This document shows positions 9,197 through 17,057 of a stretch of 41,241 nt of DNA, piece after piece; within the stretch, counting starts at the first letter, position 1, and each line of letters starts with the position of its first letter. Below the pieces are notes generated by a model that was not told the DNA's origin, made no database searches, and was given only the letters and a program-made list of their open reading frames with translations. The translations under genes and the position numbers were made by a program. The DNA comes from JACCZX01 sp040003315 (lineage in GTDB: Bacteria; Pseudomonadota; Gammaproteobacteria; Burkholderiales; Burkholderiaceae_F), in the NCBI GenBank assembly GCA_040003315.1, contig JBDUCU010000012.1, positions 1 to 41,241 on the forward strand, written 5' to 3'.

Positions 9197-9400
9197 GCGC
9201 AACCTCCGAGGAAACGGCCGATTCGGTTAGGCCATTCGATTAAATCACATGATCGTGAAGGCCATCTGTCGGAAAGCTGCATTTGCGCCTGCCGTCCTTG
9301 CGGTTTGGACATGTAAAGATCGGGCGGGTTGCAGTTTTGTTCTTTCTTGCGGCGCAATCGGTCAATTAGAATTTGAGTTCGAAGGGCACGTCGAAGGCCG
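9197..9400. other. Intergenic stretch between lipoprotein gene and small ORF
   Basis: About 200 bp without a convincing gene; with the small ORF at 9401-9538 the space before the CinA-like gene is 338 bp. A weak -10-like TAGAAT lies at 9367-9372 on the plus strand without a clear -35. A 51-codon frame from an ATG at 9249 has no ribosome-binding site. This stretch probably holds the promoters for the divergent flanking genes. Confidence 0.4.
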
Positions 9401-9538
9401 ATGATGAAGGGGAAAACAGGCAGGGCTGCGGCTAGTCACGCAGCGCTGGGTCTATTGGTCACACTCGTGCCAGGCGCCGCGTCGGTCGGCCCCGGCAGCG
9501 CCTTTGCTCTACGGCGCATGATCGATAGCGCAGCATGA
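9401..9538 (+). CDS. Possible small secreted peptide (45 aa) coupled to the CinA-like gene
   Basis: A 45-codon frame that reads like a Sec signal peptide: basic start MMKGKTGR, an Ala/Leu/Val-rich core and an AxA-type end at SAFA (about residues 33-36), leaving only about nine residues of mature peptide. Its TGA overlaps the ATG of the next gene as ATGA, which suggests translational coupling. No strong Shine-Dalgarno sequence precedes it. It could be a leader peptide, a remnant of a longer exported protein, or chance. I recognise no homologue. Confidence 0.3.
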   Translation: MMKGKTGRAAASHAALGLLVTLVPGAASVGPGSAFALRRMIDSAA

Positions 9539-10353
9539 CCGCTACTCAGGCCCCAATGCGAATTGGGCTCATCATCGTCGGGGACGAAATATTGTCGGGC
9601 AAGCGCGAAGACAAGCATCTGACCAAAGTCATCGACCTGCTTGGCGCGCGTGGCTTACAGCTCGCATGGTCGCACTACATCGGCGATGACCGAGAAGCGC
9701 TGACGGAGCTTTATCGCCGCACGTTGGCCAGCGCCGACATCGTCATCAGCTGCGGCGGGATTGGTGCGACTCCCGACGATCACACGCGGCAGGCCGCTGC
9801 GGCGGCGCTCGAAGTACCCGTGTCGCTGCATTCGGAAGCCGCCGTGCTGATCTCCGAGCGCTGCGCCGACATGGCTCGCAAGGGACATGGAAGCGCGGAC
9901 ATGAGCACGCCAGAAAATCAGCAGCGCTTGAAAATGGGAGAGTTTCCGACTGGCGCGCAAATCATTCCGAATCCGTTCAACCGGATTCCGGGTTTTTCAG
10001 TTCGTAATCACTGGTTCGTGCCCGGATTTCCGGTGATGGCCTGGCCCATGATCGAGTGGATCCTCGATACGTACTACGCAGCCCACTTTCATTCGCAACC
10101 GCGCGTTGAGCGCTCGGTAATCGTTTTCGAGGTCGCAGAGTCATTGCTGACTCCATTAATGGAAGACGTGGAGCAGAAGTATCCCGGGGTGCACTCGTTT
10201 AGCCTGCCGTCGGTCGGCGACGGCAAAGATGGAAAACCGGCGCGCCGCCACGTGGAGCTCGGAGTGCGCGGACCCGAGGCGTTGGCGGTTGATCAGGCAT
10301 TTGATGAATTGCACTCACGCGTGCTTGCTTTGGGCGTGGAGGTGAGCGCCTGA
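9535..10353 (+). CDS. CinA-like molybdopterin-binding domain protein
   Basis: The 272-residue product belongs to the competence/damage-inducible CinA N-terminal family, with a MoaB/MogA-type molybdopterin-binding fold. Visible marks are GLIIVGDEILSGKREDKH near the N-terminus and SCGGIGATPDDHTRQ around residue 80, plus NPFNRIPGF and the family's VPGFPVMAWPM. It lacks the C-terminal CinA nicotinamide-deamidase domain, as do many betaproteobacterial single-domain copies, so its reaction is uncertain. The start overlaps the small ORF upstream, and its TGA overlaps the start of the histidine kinase gene as TGATG. An internal ATG at 9556 is an alternative start. Confidence 0.88.
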   Translation: MTATQAPMRIGLIIVGDEILSGKREDKHLTKVIDLLGARGLQLAWSHYIGDDREALTELYRRTLASADIVISCGGIGATPDDHTRQAAAAALEVPVSLHSEAAVLISERCADMARKGHGSADMSTPENQQRLKMGEFPTGAQIIPNPFNRIPGFSVRNHWFVPGFPVMAWPMIEWILDTYYAAHFHSQPRVERSVIVFEVAESLLTPLMEDVEQKYPGVHSFSLPSVGDGKDGKPARRHVELGVRGPEALAVDQAFDELHSRVLALGVEVSA

Positions 10354-12878
10354 TGCGCTTCGCAAAAGTTTTCGGCCCGATCGGCGTGCTGGCTGAGGGT
10401 CGGTGGCGATTCGGCGCGCGCCAGGCGCTGGTTGCTTTGATTGCCACCGTGATTGCGAGGGGTGGCCGCGATGCACTGATGCCGTGGCTGGGCACCGACT
10501 TGCCATTCATCACGGCATTCCCGGTAATCGCGATCGTCGCCTTTTTCTCGGGAATCACGACCGCCGCCGTGACCGCGGTGGCCTGTGCAGTCTGGTTATT
10601 CGCGTCTTGGTGGCCTCTGCATCCGATCTACACCTTTAGTTGGAATGCAGTCGTTGTCTTCATACCTTCGGCCTTTCTAGTTGCGTTTTTCAGCGGGCAG
10701 GGTCGCGATGAAGCTGCCACCGCTGTGGACGCAGCGATCGACAGCGCGTCGACGCGGCTCACCGTCAATGTGCTGCGGCTTTCGATGCTCATAGCGTTTG
10801 CCCTTCCGACTTTGCTGTTCATCGTGGCGGGCGGGATTTTCTACGTGCAGGCATTTGACGAGGCACGTTTGCGCGTCGATCGTGAAGTACGTATTGCGCA
10901 GGAGCATGCGTCGAAGATCTTTGAAAACAATGAGTCGATTATTCACGCGGTGCTTGACTATCTGGCGCTGATCGCCCTGGATCAGGTTGACGAGCGTGAG
11001 CGGGCGCTGAACCTCAAGCTGATGCAGCTTGCGTCAGATCTGAAGCAGGTGCAGTCGGTGTGGGTGATTAGCCGCACCGGCGAGGCGGTCGCATCCAACC
11101 GCTTTTTCCCGGTCCCGAAAATCCAGGCAGCCGACCGCGACTACTTTCGCTGGCACCAGGCGCATCAAAGTGGAACGTACATCAGCGAACCGCTGGTCTC
11201 GCGCAGCACCGGCGAAACATTCTTCGACGTCTCACGCCGATGGGACGATCACGGCCGGTTCGCAGGCGTGGTCTCTGTTTCTTTGTATCCGGCTTATTTC
11301 TCGGAGTTTTATCGAGAAACGGCCTTGGACGAGTCGGGGCTGTTGGTCATGATGCTGCGCGATGACGCGACGATGATCGCGAGTTGGCCGCTGGTGACCG
11401 ACGGGCGGACGCGGTTGTCGACGCCGAGCGCACTCGCCGCGGCGATGGCGGCCGGGGATGCCCAGGGCGGGGTCGAAGGTACCTCTTCAATCGACGGCAA
11501 GGACCGGATTACAGCGTTCCGGCGTGTCGATCGCTACCCGCTGTACGTCATTGCAGGCATCGATCGCGCTGCAGTTGTTGCTGGATGGCAGCGCCGAGTC
11601 GCCATGCTTGCAGCGTTCATGCTGCCGATTTCGATGGCGTTGATGTATGTCGTATGGATCGCGCTGCGGCGGACCCGGCGTGAGCTGGCGGCTCAACAAA
11701 GCCTGCAGCGCGAGGTGGAACAACGGGCGCGCGTTGAAAACGCTCTGCATCATATCCAGAAGCTGGAAGCACTCGGCAGGCTGACGGGAGGAGTCGCGCA
11801 CGACTTCAACAATTTGCTGACGATCGTCAGCAACAATCTGCATCTGCTGTGGCGACTTGACACGCGGCTGGTGGAGAACAAGCAGCTGGCGGCGATCGCA
11901 CGTGCAGTGGCCTCGGGCGAGCGGCTGACGCGGCAGCTTCTCGCATTCGCTCGTCGCCAGCCGTTGCAGCCCGAGGTTCTTTCGATCCAGGAGCGACTGC
12001 CAGCTTTGCTCGGGCTTATTGCACCGACCCTTGGCCCGCGCATTACGTCCGAAGTCGAGATTCACCCGCATACCAAACCGGTGCTGGTCGACCCGGCCGA
12101 GCTCGAACTGGCGGTGATCAACCTCGCCGTCAATGCAAAGGATGCAATGCCGGACGGCGGAAAATTGACGTTGAGCGCTCGCAATGCGGCGGCCGGAGAG
12201 ATCGACATAGCTGGCGACTTCGTGGTGGTGACGGTCGCCGACACGGGTACGGGGATCGACCCCGCACTCACCGAGCGCGTATTCGAGCCCTTTTTCACAA
12301 CGAAGCCGCCGGGGGAGGGCACCGGTCTCGGCTTAAGCCAGGTTTATGGGTTGTGCGCGCAAGCTGGCGGGACAGTACGCATCGATACAGCCGCTGGACT
12401 TGGCACGCAGGTCAACCTGTATTTGCCTGCAACGGCGCCGGTACCCCTGGTGTCGAGCTCGCCATCAAAGGCGACCGATCAAAGGCTGAGCTGCAACATC
12501 CTGCTGGTCGAAGACAACGAGGAAGTTGCCATTGCAACCGAACCTTTGCTGCGGACCATAGGGTGCACGGTGCGACGGGCCGCTAGCGGAGATGCCGCGC
12601 GCGGGATCATCGATGCCGACCCCGACCAGTTCGACATCGTCGTCAGCGACATGGCGATGCCCGGCGAACTGGACGGCCTCGGGCTGGCAGAGTATCTGCG
12701 GACGCGCCATTCGCATATCCACGTGATATTGACAACCGGGTACACCAGCCAGCTGCAGGAGGCGTTTGCCCGTCGGTTCACTGTGCTCGCAAAACCCTGT
12801 GCGCCTGACGTGCTGGTGAACGCAATGCGCGAGGCGATGCGCAAAGCTGCGGCGCCAAAGGCAACGATCGAAGGGTGA
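10353..12878 (+). CDS. Membrane-bound hybrid sensor histidine kinase with receiver domain
   Basis: The 841-residue product has, in order: a membrane bundle (about 20-130) resembling KdpD/DUF4118-type helices; another membrane helix near 145-170; an extracytoplasmic Cache/PDC-type sensor (about 175-400) with VWVISRTGEAVASNRFFP; a membrane helix near 405-435; a kinase core with H box GGVAHDFNNLL (His483), N box NLAVNAKDAMP, G boxes DTGTGID and GEGTGLGLS; and a receiver domain (about 713-825) with ILLVEDNEE and phospho-acceptor Asp766 in VVSDMAMPG. No DNA-binding response regulator lies beside it, so its output partner is unknown. PDC sensors often bind small organic ligands. The start is coupled (TGATG) to the CinA-like gene. 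Confidence 0.9.
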   Translation: MRFAKVFGPIGVLAEGRWRFGARQALVALIATVIARGGRDALMPWLGTDLPFITAFPVIAIVAFFSGITTAAVTAVACAVWLFASWWPLHPIYTFSWNAVVVFIPSAFLVAFFSGQGRDEAATAVDAAIDSASTRLTVNVLRLSMLIAFALPTLLFIVAGGIFYVQAFDEARLRVDREVRIAQEHASKIFENNESIIHAVLDYLALIALDQVDERERALNLKLMQLASDLKQVQSVWVISRTGEAVASNRFFPVPKIQAADRDYFRWHQAHQSGTYISEPLVSRSTGETFFDVSRRWDDHGRFAGVVSVSLYPAYFSEFYRETALDESGLLVMMLRDDATMIASWPLVTDGRTRLSTPSALAAAMAAGDAQGGVEGTSSIDGKDRITAFRRVDRYPLYVIAGIDRAAVVAGWQRRVAMLAAFMLPISMALMYVVWIALRRTRRELAAQQSLQREVEQRARVENALHHIQKLEALGRLTGGVAHDFNNLLTIVSNNLHLLWRLDTRLVENKQLAAIARAVASGERLTRQLLAFARRQPLQPEVLSIQERLPALLGLIAPTLGPRITSEVEIHPHTKPVLVDPAELELAVINLAVNAKDAMPDGGKLTLSARNAAAGEIDIAGDFVVVTVADTGTGIDPALTERVFEPFFTTKPPGEGTGLGLSQVYGLCAQAGGTVRIDTAAGLGTQVNLYLPATAPVPLVSSSPSKATDQRLSCNILLVEDNEEVAIATEPLLRTIGCTVRRAASGDAARGIIDADPDQFDIVVSDMAMPGELDGLGLAEYLRTRHSHIHVILTTGYTSQLQEAFARRFTVLAKPCAPDVLVNAMREAMRKAAAPKATIEG

Positions 12879-12886
12879 GGCCGGAA

Positions 12887-12916
12887 TAAAAAAAGCCCGA
12901 TCTGTTGATCGGGCTT
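12887..12916 (-). terminator. Rho-independent terminator (minus strand)
   Basis: A perfect 10-bp stem (AAGCCCGATC at 12893-12902, GATCGGGCTT at 12907-12916) with loop TGTT. Seven A residues at 12888-12894 give the U-tract on the minus strand, so it should end transcripts of the phasin gene. No U-tract follows on the plus strand, so it is a poorer terminator for the histidine kinase gene. Confidence 0.8.
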
Positions 12917-12939
12917 AGAAAGCACCACCAAGGAGGAGA

Positions 12940-12966
12940 CATTGTTCGGCATCAGCCCGAACAGTG
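12940..12966. repeat. Inverted repeat downstream of the phasin gene
   Basis: Arms CATTGTTCGG (12940-12949) and CCGAACAGTG (12957-12966) pair over 10 bp with one G-U. An outer pair GCACCAC (12922-12928) and GTGGTGC (12964-12970) offers a competing fold. It lies in the 3' region of the phasin transcript, before the terminator, and at the start of the possible small ORF on the plus strand. Confidence 0.5.
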
Positions 12967-13097
12967 GTGCCAAGGAGACAACCGTTACAGCGTCTTTGTA
13001 CGCTTCTTCATTACTGCGGCAAGCGTCAAGTAAGGAAGTTTTTCTTCCCGACTTCGGACGTTTACTTGCCGCGCTTGCAGGTCCGTTCCGCTATTAG
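12942..13097 (+). CDS. Possible small ORF (51 aa) with a very strong ribosome-binding site
   Basis: A TTG at 12942 lies five bases after AAGGAGG (12930-12936), an almost ideal Shine-Dalgarno sequence, and opens a 51-codon frame ending at TAG 13095-13097, where it overlaps the phasin stop codon from the other strand. The product begins LFGISPNSGAKETTVTAS and has no recognisable domain. The strong site could be chance, a relic of a lost gene, or a real small protein. No promoter is evident. Confidence 0.25.
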   Translation: MFGISPNSGAKETTVTASLYASSLLRQASSKEVFLPDFGRLLAALAGPFRY

Positions 13098-13666
13098 GCC
13101 GACTTGCGTTTCGCGGAGGTCTTGACCGAGTCATTGGCAGCCGAGGCAGCCTTGATCGTCACTGACGCGGCGTTCGATACATTCGACTCGGCCATTTCGA
13201 CGGCCTGGCGGGTCGCACGTGCGAACGTGTCGTACGCGGTATTGGCTGCTGCGACCGCGCTCTTCAGCATTGACACGGCGGGCTCGGAGCCGGCCGGGGA
13301 GTTCTTGGCGGCAAAGTCGATCAGTTGCGCCACTTGCTTGTTGTTCTCGGCGATTTGCGCTTCGACGATGCGCGAAACCTCAGTTCCCGCACCGTTGGCA
13401 ATGCTGTACGCATTACGCGAGTAGCTGACTGCCTTTTCGAGCGTGGGCTGGGTCAACCCGCCGGACATAGCCAGCAACTCTTGCACATCTCTGACCGACA
13501 ACATGGCTTGCGTGCGCTCAACTGATTCTTCGAGCGTGGCTTTGGCCGCCGCAAGGTTCAGTTCCATGAAGCGCTCGGCGGCATCGAACCATGTTTGGCT
13601 CAGTGCGATGGCTGCGTCCATCTGACCTTTTTGGATTTCCGTAAATTGCGCGGGGGTTGCAAACAT
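13094..13666 (-). CDS. phaP: Phasin family protein (PHA granule-associated)
   Basis: Phasins coat polyhydroxyalkanoate granules and control their size and number. The 190-residue product has the typical N-terminus MFATPAQFTEIQKGQMDAA, continuous amphipathic helices rich in Ala, Glu and Gln, and a basic C-terminal tail ending AKRKSA. The ATG at 13666 is chosen because GAGGAG lies at the right distance before it; the ATG 15 bases upstream overlaps that site. No PHA synthase gene is in the window. A likely terminator lies about 180 bp downstream, and the promoter region is shared with the divergent EamA transporter. Confidence 0.92.
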   Translation of the reverse strand: MFATPAQFTEIQKGQMDAAIALSQTWFDAAERFMELNLAAAKATLEESVERTQAMLSVRDVQELLAMSGGLTQPTLEKAVSYSRNAYSIANGAGTEVSRIVEAQIAENNKQVAQLIDFAAKNSPAGSEPAVSMLKSAVAAANTAYDTFARATRQAVEMAESNVSNAASVTIKAASAANDSVKTSAKRKSA

Positions 13667-13728
13667 TGGATTACTCCTCATGGTGGTTAAAAGGTGTCCC
13701 CTTAGGAGGGCTCGGTAGCATGCTGTTG

Positions 13729-13738
13729 CTGCATTGCA
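13729..13738. promoter_or_regulatory. Candidate PhaR-type operator upstream of the phasin gene
   Basis: The sequence CTGCATTGCA, inside TGCTGCATTGCACAAATTGCA, matches the CTGC-N3-GCA(G) type of TGC/GCA repeat described for PhaR repressors that control phasin genes. It lies 63-72 bp before the phasin start codon. A second TGCA overlaps it downstream. PhaR itself is not in the window, so the link is an inference. Confidence 0.4.
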
Positions 13739-13806
13739 CAAATTGCATTCTAGGGGCTATCAGCGCCAAGTCAAGCAGATTTGGTGCAACGCACTAAAAT
13801 CGCCCA

Positions 13807-14745
13807 ATGGTAGAAAATCGCGGAACTATATTTCGCGCCCCATCGACCTGGATAAGGGGATCGCTGGCGGCCGCGCCCCTGGCGTTCGTGCTGCTGTGGA
13901 GCACCGGTTTCATCGTCGCTAAGTACGCCGCGCCCCATGCGCCGCCGCTGACATTTCTGCTTTACCGATTCGCAGGGGTCATCGCCCTGCTGCTTCCGAT
14001 CATTGTTCTGGCCGGCGCGCCGTGGCCGAAAAGTCCGCGCGCGTGGCGTGATATCGCGATCGTGGGGGTACTGTTGCAGGCGAGCTATCTGGGCGGCGTA
14101 TGGGTCGCGATCGGTCTTGGAATGCCTGCCGGGATCTCCGCGCTGCTGGTCGGAGTGCAGCCGTTGCTGACCGCGCTTTTCGGGTTTACGGTCGATGAAC
14201 GCCCTTCACGACTGCAGTGGATTGGACTTTGCGCGGGTTTCGCAGGAATCGGCCTGGTGTTATCGGATCGCCTGACACTGGCCGGGGTTGCTCCAGCTGC
14301 ACTGGCGGTCAATCTGTTGGCGCTTGCTGGCATTACAGCGGGGACGCTGTATCAGAAAAAAAGCGGCGCCGACGTCGATCTGCGAACCGGCAGCGTCATC
14401 CAGTTTGCAGCCTCGTTCGTCGTGCTGCTTCCGTTCGCTCTGGCCATAGAGTCGAGGACCGTCGACTACACGCTCGAGTTCTGGCTGGCGCTTGGCTGGT
14501 CGATCGTCGCGCTCTCATTGGTCGCAATTACGCTGCTGCTGGTTATGATTCGACGCGGTCGCGCGACCGACGTTGCAAGCCTGATGTATCTGACACCGCC
14601 GACGACGGCGATACTTGCATGGCTGCTGTTCGGAGAAGTGATCGGGCCGCTGGCATGGACCGGCGTATGCGTGACGATGGCTGGAGTGGCATTGGTGCTT
14701 CGGGCGGGCAAGCGATCAGCGAGAGTTCTTTCCGGTGACCAGTGA
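13807..14745 (+). CDS. EamA/DMT-family transporter
   Basis: Inner-membrane exporter of 312 residues from the drug/metabolite transporter superfamily, made of two EamA repeats with about ten hydrophobic helices. Typical marks are FVLLWSTGFIVAKYAAP in the first helix, GMPAGISALLVGVQPLLTAL in the first repeat and LMYLTPPTTAILAWLLFGE in the second. Substrates of this family cannot be read from sequence. It opens an operon in which each following gene overlaps the one before: thioesterase, nitroreductase and tartrate/malate dehydrogenase. Confidence 0.9.
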   Translation: MVENRGTIFRAPSTWIRGSLAAAPLAFVLLWSTGFIVAKYAAPHAPPLTFLLYRFAGVIALLLPIIVLAGAPWPKSPRAWRDIAIVGVLLQASYLGGVWVAIGLGMPAGISALLVGVQPLLTALFGFTVDERPSRLQWIGLCAGFAGIGLVLSDRLTLAGVAPAALAVNLLALAGITAGTLYQKKSGADVDLRTGSVIQFAASFVVLLPFALAIESRTVDYTLEFWLALGWSIVALSLVAITLLLVMIRRGRATDVASLMYLTPPTTAILAWLLFGEVIGPLAWTGVCVTMAGVALVLRAGKRSARVLSGDQ

Positions 14746-15175
14746 CCGCGCGCCGCCACATGTTCGCGCCGACTATCGGCATTTTCAGCGCATCACGACG
14801 CGCTGGATCGACAACGACACCTACGGGCACGCTAACAACGTTGTCTATCTGAGCTGGTTCGATACCGTGGTCAACGAGTACCTGATGCGCACGCATATTC
14901 TCGATCCGCAGCACGGCGGAGTAGTCGGCCTCGTTGTTGAAACGCAATGTCGTTACCTTTCGCCGCTCGCCTTCCCGCAAGCGATCGATGCGGCGCTGCG
15001 GGTGCGGACGGTTGGAACATCCAGCGTTCGCTACGAAATCGCGATCTTCGCCGCAGAAGCCGACGCCGCAAGCGCGCAAGGACACTTTGTGCACGTGTAC
15101 GTCGACCGCTTGACCCGCAAGCCCACCGGTCTGCCTGCCGACTTCCGTGCTGCATTGGATCGGATCGCAATATGA
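14735..15175 (+). CDS. Acyl-CoA thioesterase, 4HBT hotdog family
   Basis: A 146-residue single hotdog domain protein expected to hydrolyse an acyl-CoA. The N-terminal active-site region TTRWIDNDTYGHANNVVYLSWF matches the 4-hydroxybenzoyl-CoA thioesterase pattern; shown here in part as DNDTYGHANNVVYLSWF, with the catalytic Asp just before the Tyr-Gly-His. The GTG at 14735 overlaps the EamA stop codon by 11 bases and gives the expected N-terminus. The C-terminal Arg-Lys-Pro (RLTRKPTGLP) is usual. Substrate unknown. Confidence 0.88.
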   Translation: MTSDRAPPHVRADYRHFQRITTRWIDNDTYGHANNVVYLSWFDTVVNEYLMRTHILDPQHGGVVGLVVETQCRYLSPLAFPQAIDAALRVRTVGTSSVRYEIAIFAAEADAASAQGHFVHVYVDRLTRKPTGLPADFRAALDRIAI

Positions 15176-15906
15176 GCGTTGTCGGAAGCGGCTCGGTTTG
15201 TTTGGATCGACGTCCTATCGGCAGCCCCGAAGTCGTCGATCATGCGATCGCGACACGCCAGTCGATTCGCGCTTTTCTTCCAACCCACGTCCCGCGCGAA
15301 ATGGTCGAAGCCATTTTCGAGCTTGCTTCGCGTGCGCCTTCGGGCACTAATACGCAGCCGTGGCGGGCTACGGTGGTCATAGGTGCGGCGAAGCGGCGAC
15401 TGAGCGACGCGATCCTCGCGGTCTACAACAATCTCGAGGACCGCAAACAGCACACTGAAGAATATGCGTACTACCCGACTCAATGGGTTGAGCCGTTTCT
15501 TGGGCGGCGACGCAAGATCGGCTGGGATCTCTACGGCCTTCTGGGGATCGGCCGCGAAGACAAAGCGCAGATGCACGCACAGCACGGACGGAACTACTTG
15601 TTCTTTGACGCGCCAGTTGGAATTATCTTTACGATTGATCGCATCTTGGAGCAAGGCAGCTGGCTCGATTTCGGCATGTTCCTGCAAAACGTGATGATTG
15701 CAGCCCGCGCGCGCGGTCTTGATACATGTCCGCAGGCTGCGTTCACCCAATATCATCGTGTGATTGCGCGCGAGCTTGCGCTTGCCGACAGCGAGATGGT
15801 GGTGTGCGGAATGTCGCTGGGCTACGCCGACATGGCGAAAATTGAAAACTCACTGGTCACGGAGCGCGAGCCCGTGTCCGGCTTTACGCGTTTTTTGGAA
15901 AATTGA
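15172..15906 (+). CDS. Nitroreductase family FMN-dependent oxidoreductase
   Basis: The 244-residue protein has the nitroreductase fold: FMN-phosphate contact ATRQSIRAFLP near residue 30, ASRAPSGTNTQPWRATVV near residue 60, and the C-terminal CGMSLGYADM segment contacting flavin. Such enzymes reduce nitro-aromatics, quinones or similar acceptors with NAD(P)H; the natural substrate is not evident. The ATG overlaps the thioesterase stop as ATGA; the frame is open further upstream, but that part is antisense-like and unrelated to the family. Confidence 0.9.
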   Translation: MSVVGSGSVCLDRRPIGSPEVVDHAIATRQSIRAFLPTHVPREMVEAIFELASRAPSGTNTQPWRATVVIGAAKRRLSDAILAVYNNLEDRKQHTEEYAYYPTQWVEPFLGRRRKIGWDLYGLLGIGREDKAQMHAQHGRNYLFFDAPVGIIFTIDRILEQGSWLDFGMFLQNVMIAARARGLDTCPQAAFTQYHRVIARELALADSEMVVCGMSLGYADMAKIENSLVTEREPVSGFTRFLEN

Positions 15907-17000
15907 TGGCGCAGCGAATAGCGGTCATAGCAGGAGACGGCATCGGTAACGAGACCGTTCCCGAAGGCTTGCGGGCCCTCGACGCCGCCGCTCGCAAGTA
16001 CTCGATCGATCTGGCATACGAGCACCATGACTTCGCTAACTGCGAGTATTACGAGCAGCACGGAACGATGATGCCAGCCGACTGGAAACAGAGGCTCGAA
16101 GGGGCCGACGCGATTTTCTTCGGCGCGTGCGGCTGGCCGGCCAAGGTGCCCGATCACGTTTCGCTATGGGGCTCGCTGCTGAAGTTCAGGCGCGAATTTG
16201 ACCAGTACGTCAACCTGCGCCCGTGCAAGTTGATGCCGGGAATCCATTCGCCGTTGGTCGACCGCAGCGGTCGGCCGTGGGCGCCCGATGCGATCGATTT
16301 CGTGGTGGTTCGCGAGAACACCGAAGGCGAGTACTCGTCGATCGGTGGCCGCATGTTCGAAGGCACCGAACGCGAAGTTGTGATCCAGGAGACGGTAATG
16401 ACGCGACACGGGGTCGATCGGGTGTTGCGCTTCGCTTTTGAGCTGGCTCAGGCACGCGCGAAAAAGCATCTAACATCCGCGACGAAGAGCAACGGCATTT
16501 CGATCACGATGCCATTCTGGGACGAACGCGTCGAGGCGATGTCGAAGCAGCATCCTTCAGTCAGGGTCGATAAGTTTCACATCGACATTCTGACTGCGCA
16601 CTTTGTCCGCAATCCGGACTGGTTCGACGTGGTTGTGGCCTCCAACCTGTTTGGCGACATTCTGTCGGATCTTGGGCCGGCGTGTACCGGCACGATCGGG
16701 ATCGCACCATCGGCCAACTTGAATCCGGATCGCTCGGCGCCGTCGCTGTTCGAACCGGTGCACGGTTCCGCCCCTGATATCGCCGGTCAGGGAATTGCCA
16801 ATCCGATTGGGCAGATCTGGAGCGCATCAATGATGCTCGATTGGCTGGGCCATCCCCGCGCCGGCCGCGCGGTGCTGGCGGCGATCGAATCGGTTCTCGC
16901 AGCGGGAGCGAAGCATGCCCCGCTCACTCGTGATATCGGAGGTACTGCGGGCACAACCGAGCTGGGTCAGGCGATTTCGGCCGCGATTGCGGCGGCATGA
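15906..17000 (+). CDS. ttuC: Tartrate dehydrogenase / D-malate dehydrogenase (decarboxylating)
   Basis: A 364-residue member of the isocitrate/isopropylmalate dehydrogenase family, using NAD and a divalent metal for oxidation and decarboxylation of a 2-hydroxyacid. Marks are IAVIAGDGIGNE at the N-terminus, the substrate loop LLKFRREFDQYVNLRPCKL, VVRENTEGEYSSIGGR, the metal-binding NLFGDILSDLGP and EPVHGSAPDIAGQGIANP. The VNLRPCKLMPG and EGEYSSIGG variants fit the tartrate/D-malate subgroup (TtuC, DmlA) better than LeuB. The ATG at 15906 overlaps the nitroreductase stop as TGATG; a TTG three bases earlier is possible. Confidence 0.88.
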   Translation: MAQRIAVIAGDGIGNETVPEGLRALDAAARKYSIDLAYEHHDFANCEYYEQHGTMMPADWKQRLEGADAIFFGACGWPAKVPDHVSLWGSLLKFRREFDQYVNLRPCKLMPGIHSPLVDRSGRPWAPDAIDFVVVRENTEGEYSSIGGRMFEGTEREVVIQETVMTRHGVDRVLRFAFELAQARAKKHLTSATKSNGISITMPFWDERVEAMSKQHPSVRVDKFHIDILTAHFVRNPDWFDVVVASNLFGDILSDLGPACTGTIGIAPSANLNPDRSAPSLFEPVHGSAPDIAGQGIANPIGQIWSASMMLDWLGHPRAGRAVLAAIESVLAAGAKHAPLTRDIGGTAGTTELGQAISAAIAAA

Positions 17001-17057
17001 ATCGGGAGGGTGCGCAGGCAGGGCATCGAGCCGGGTTTTCTTTGTGATGGAGGGGCA

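Noticed and set aside
9249..9404. 51-codon frame on the plus strand before the small secreted-peptide ORF
   Set aside because: No ribosome-binding site, and the composition (scattered Cys and Trp) does not suggest a protein.
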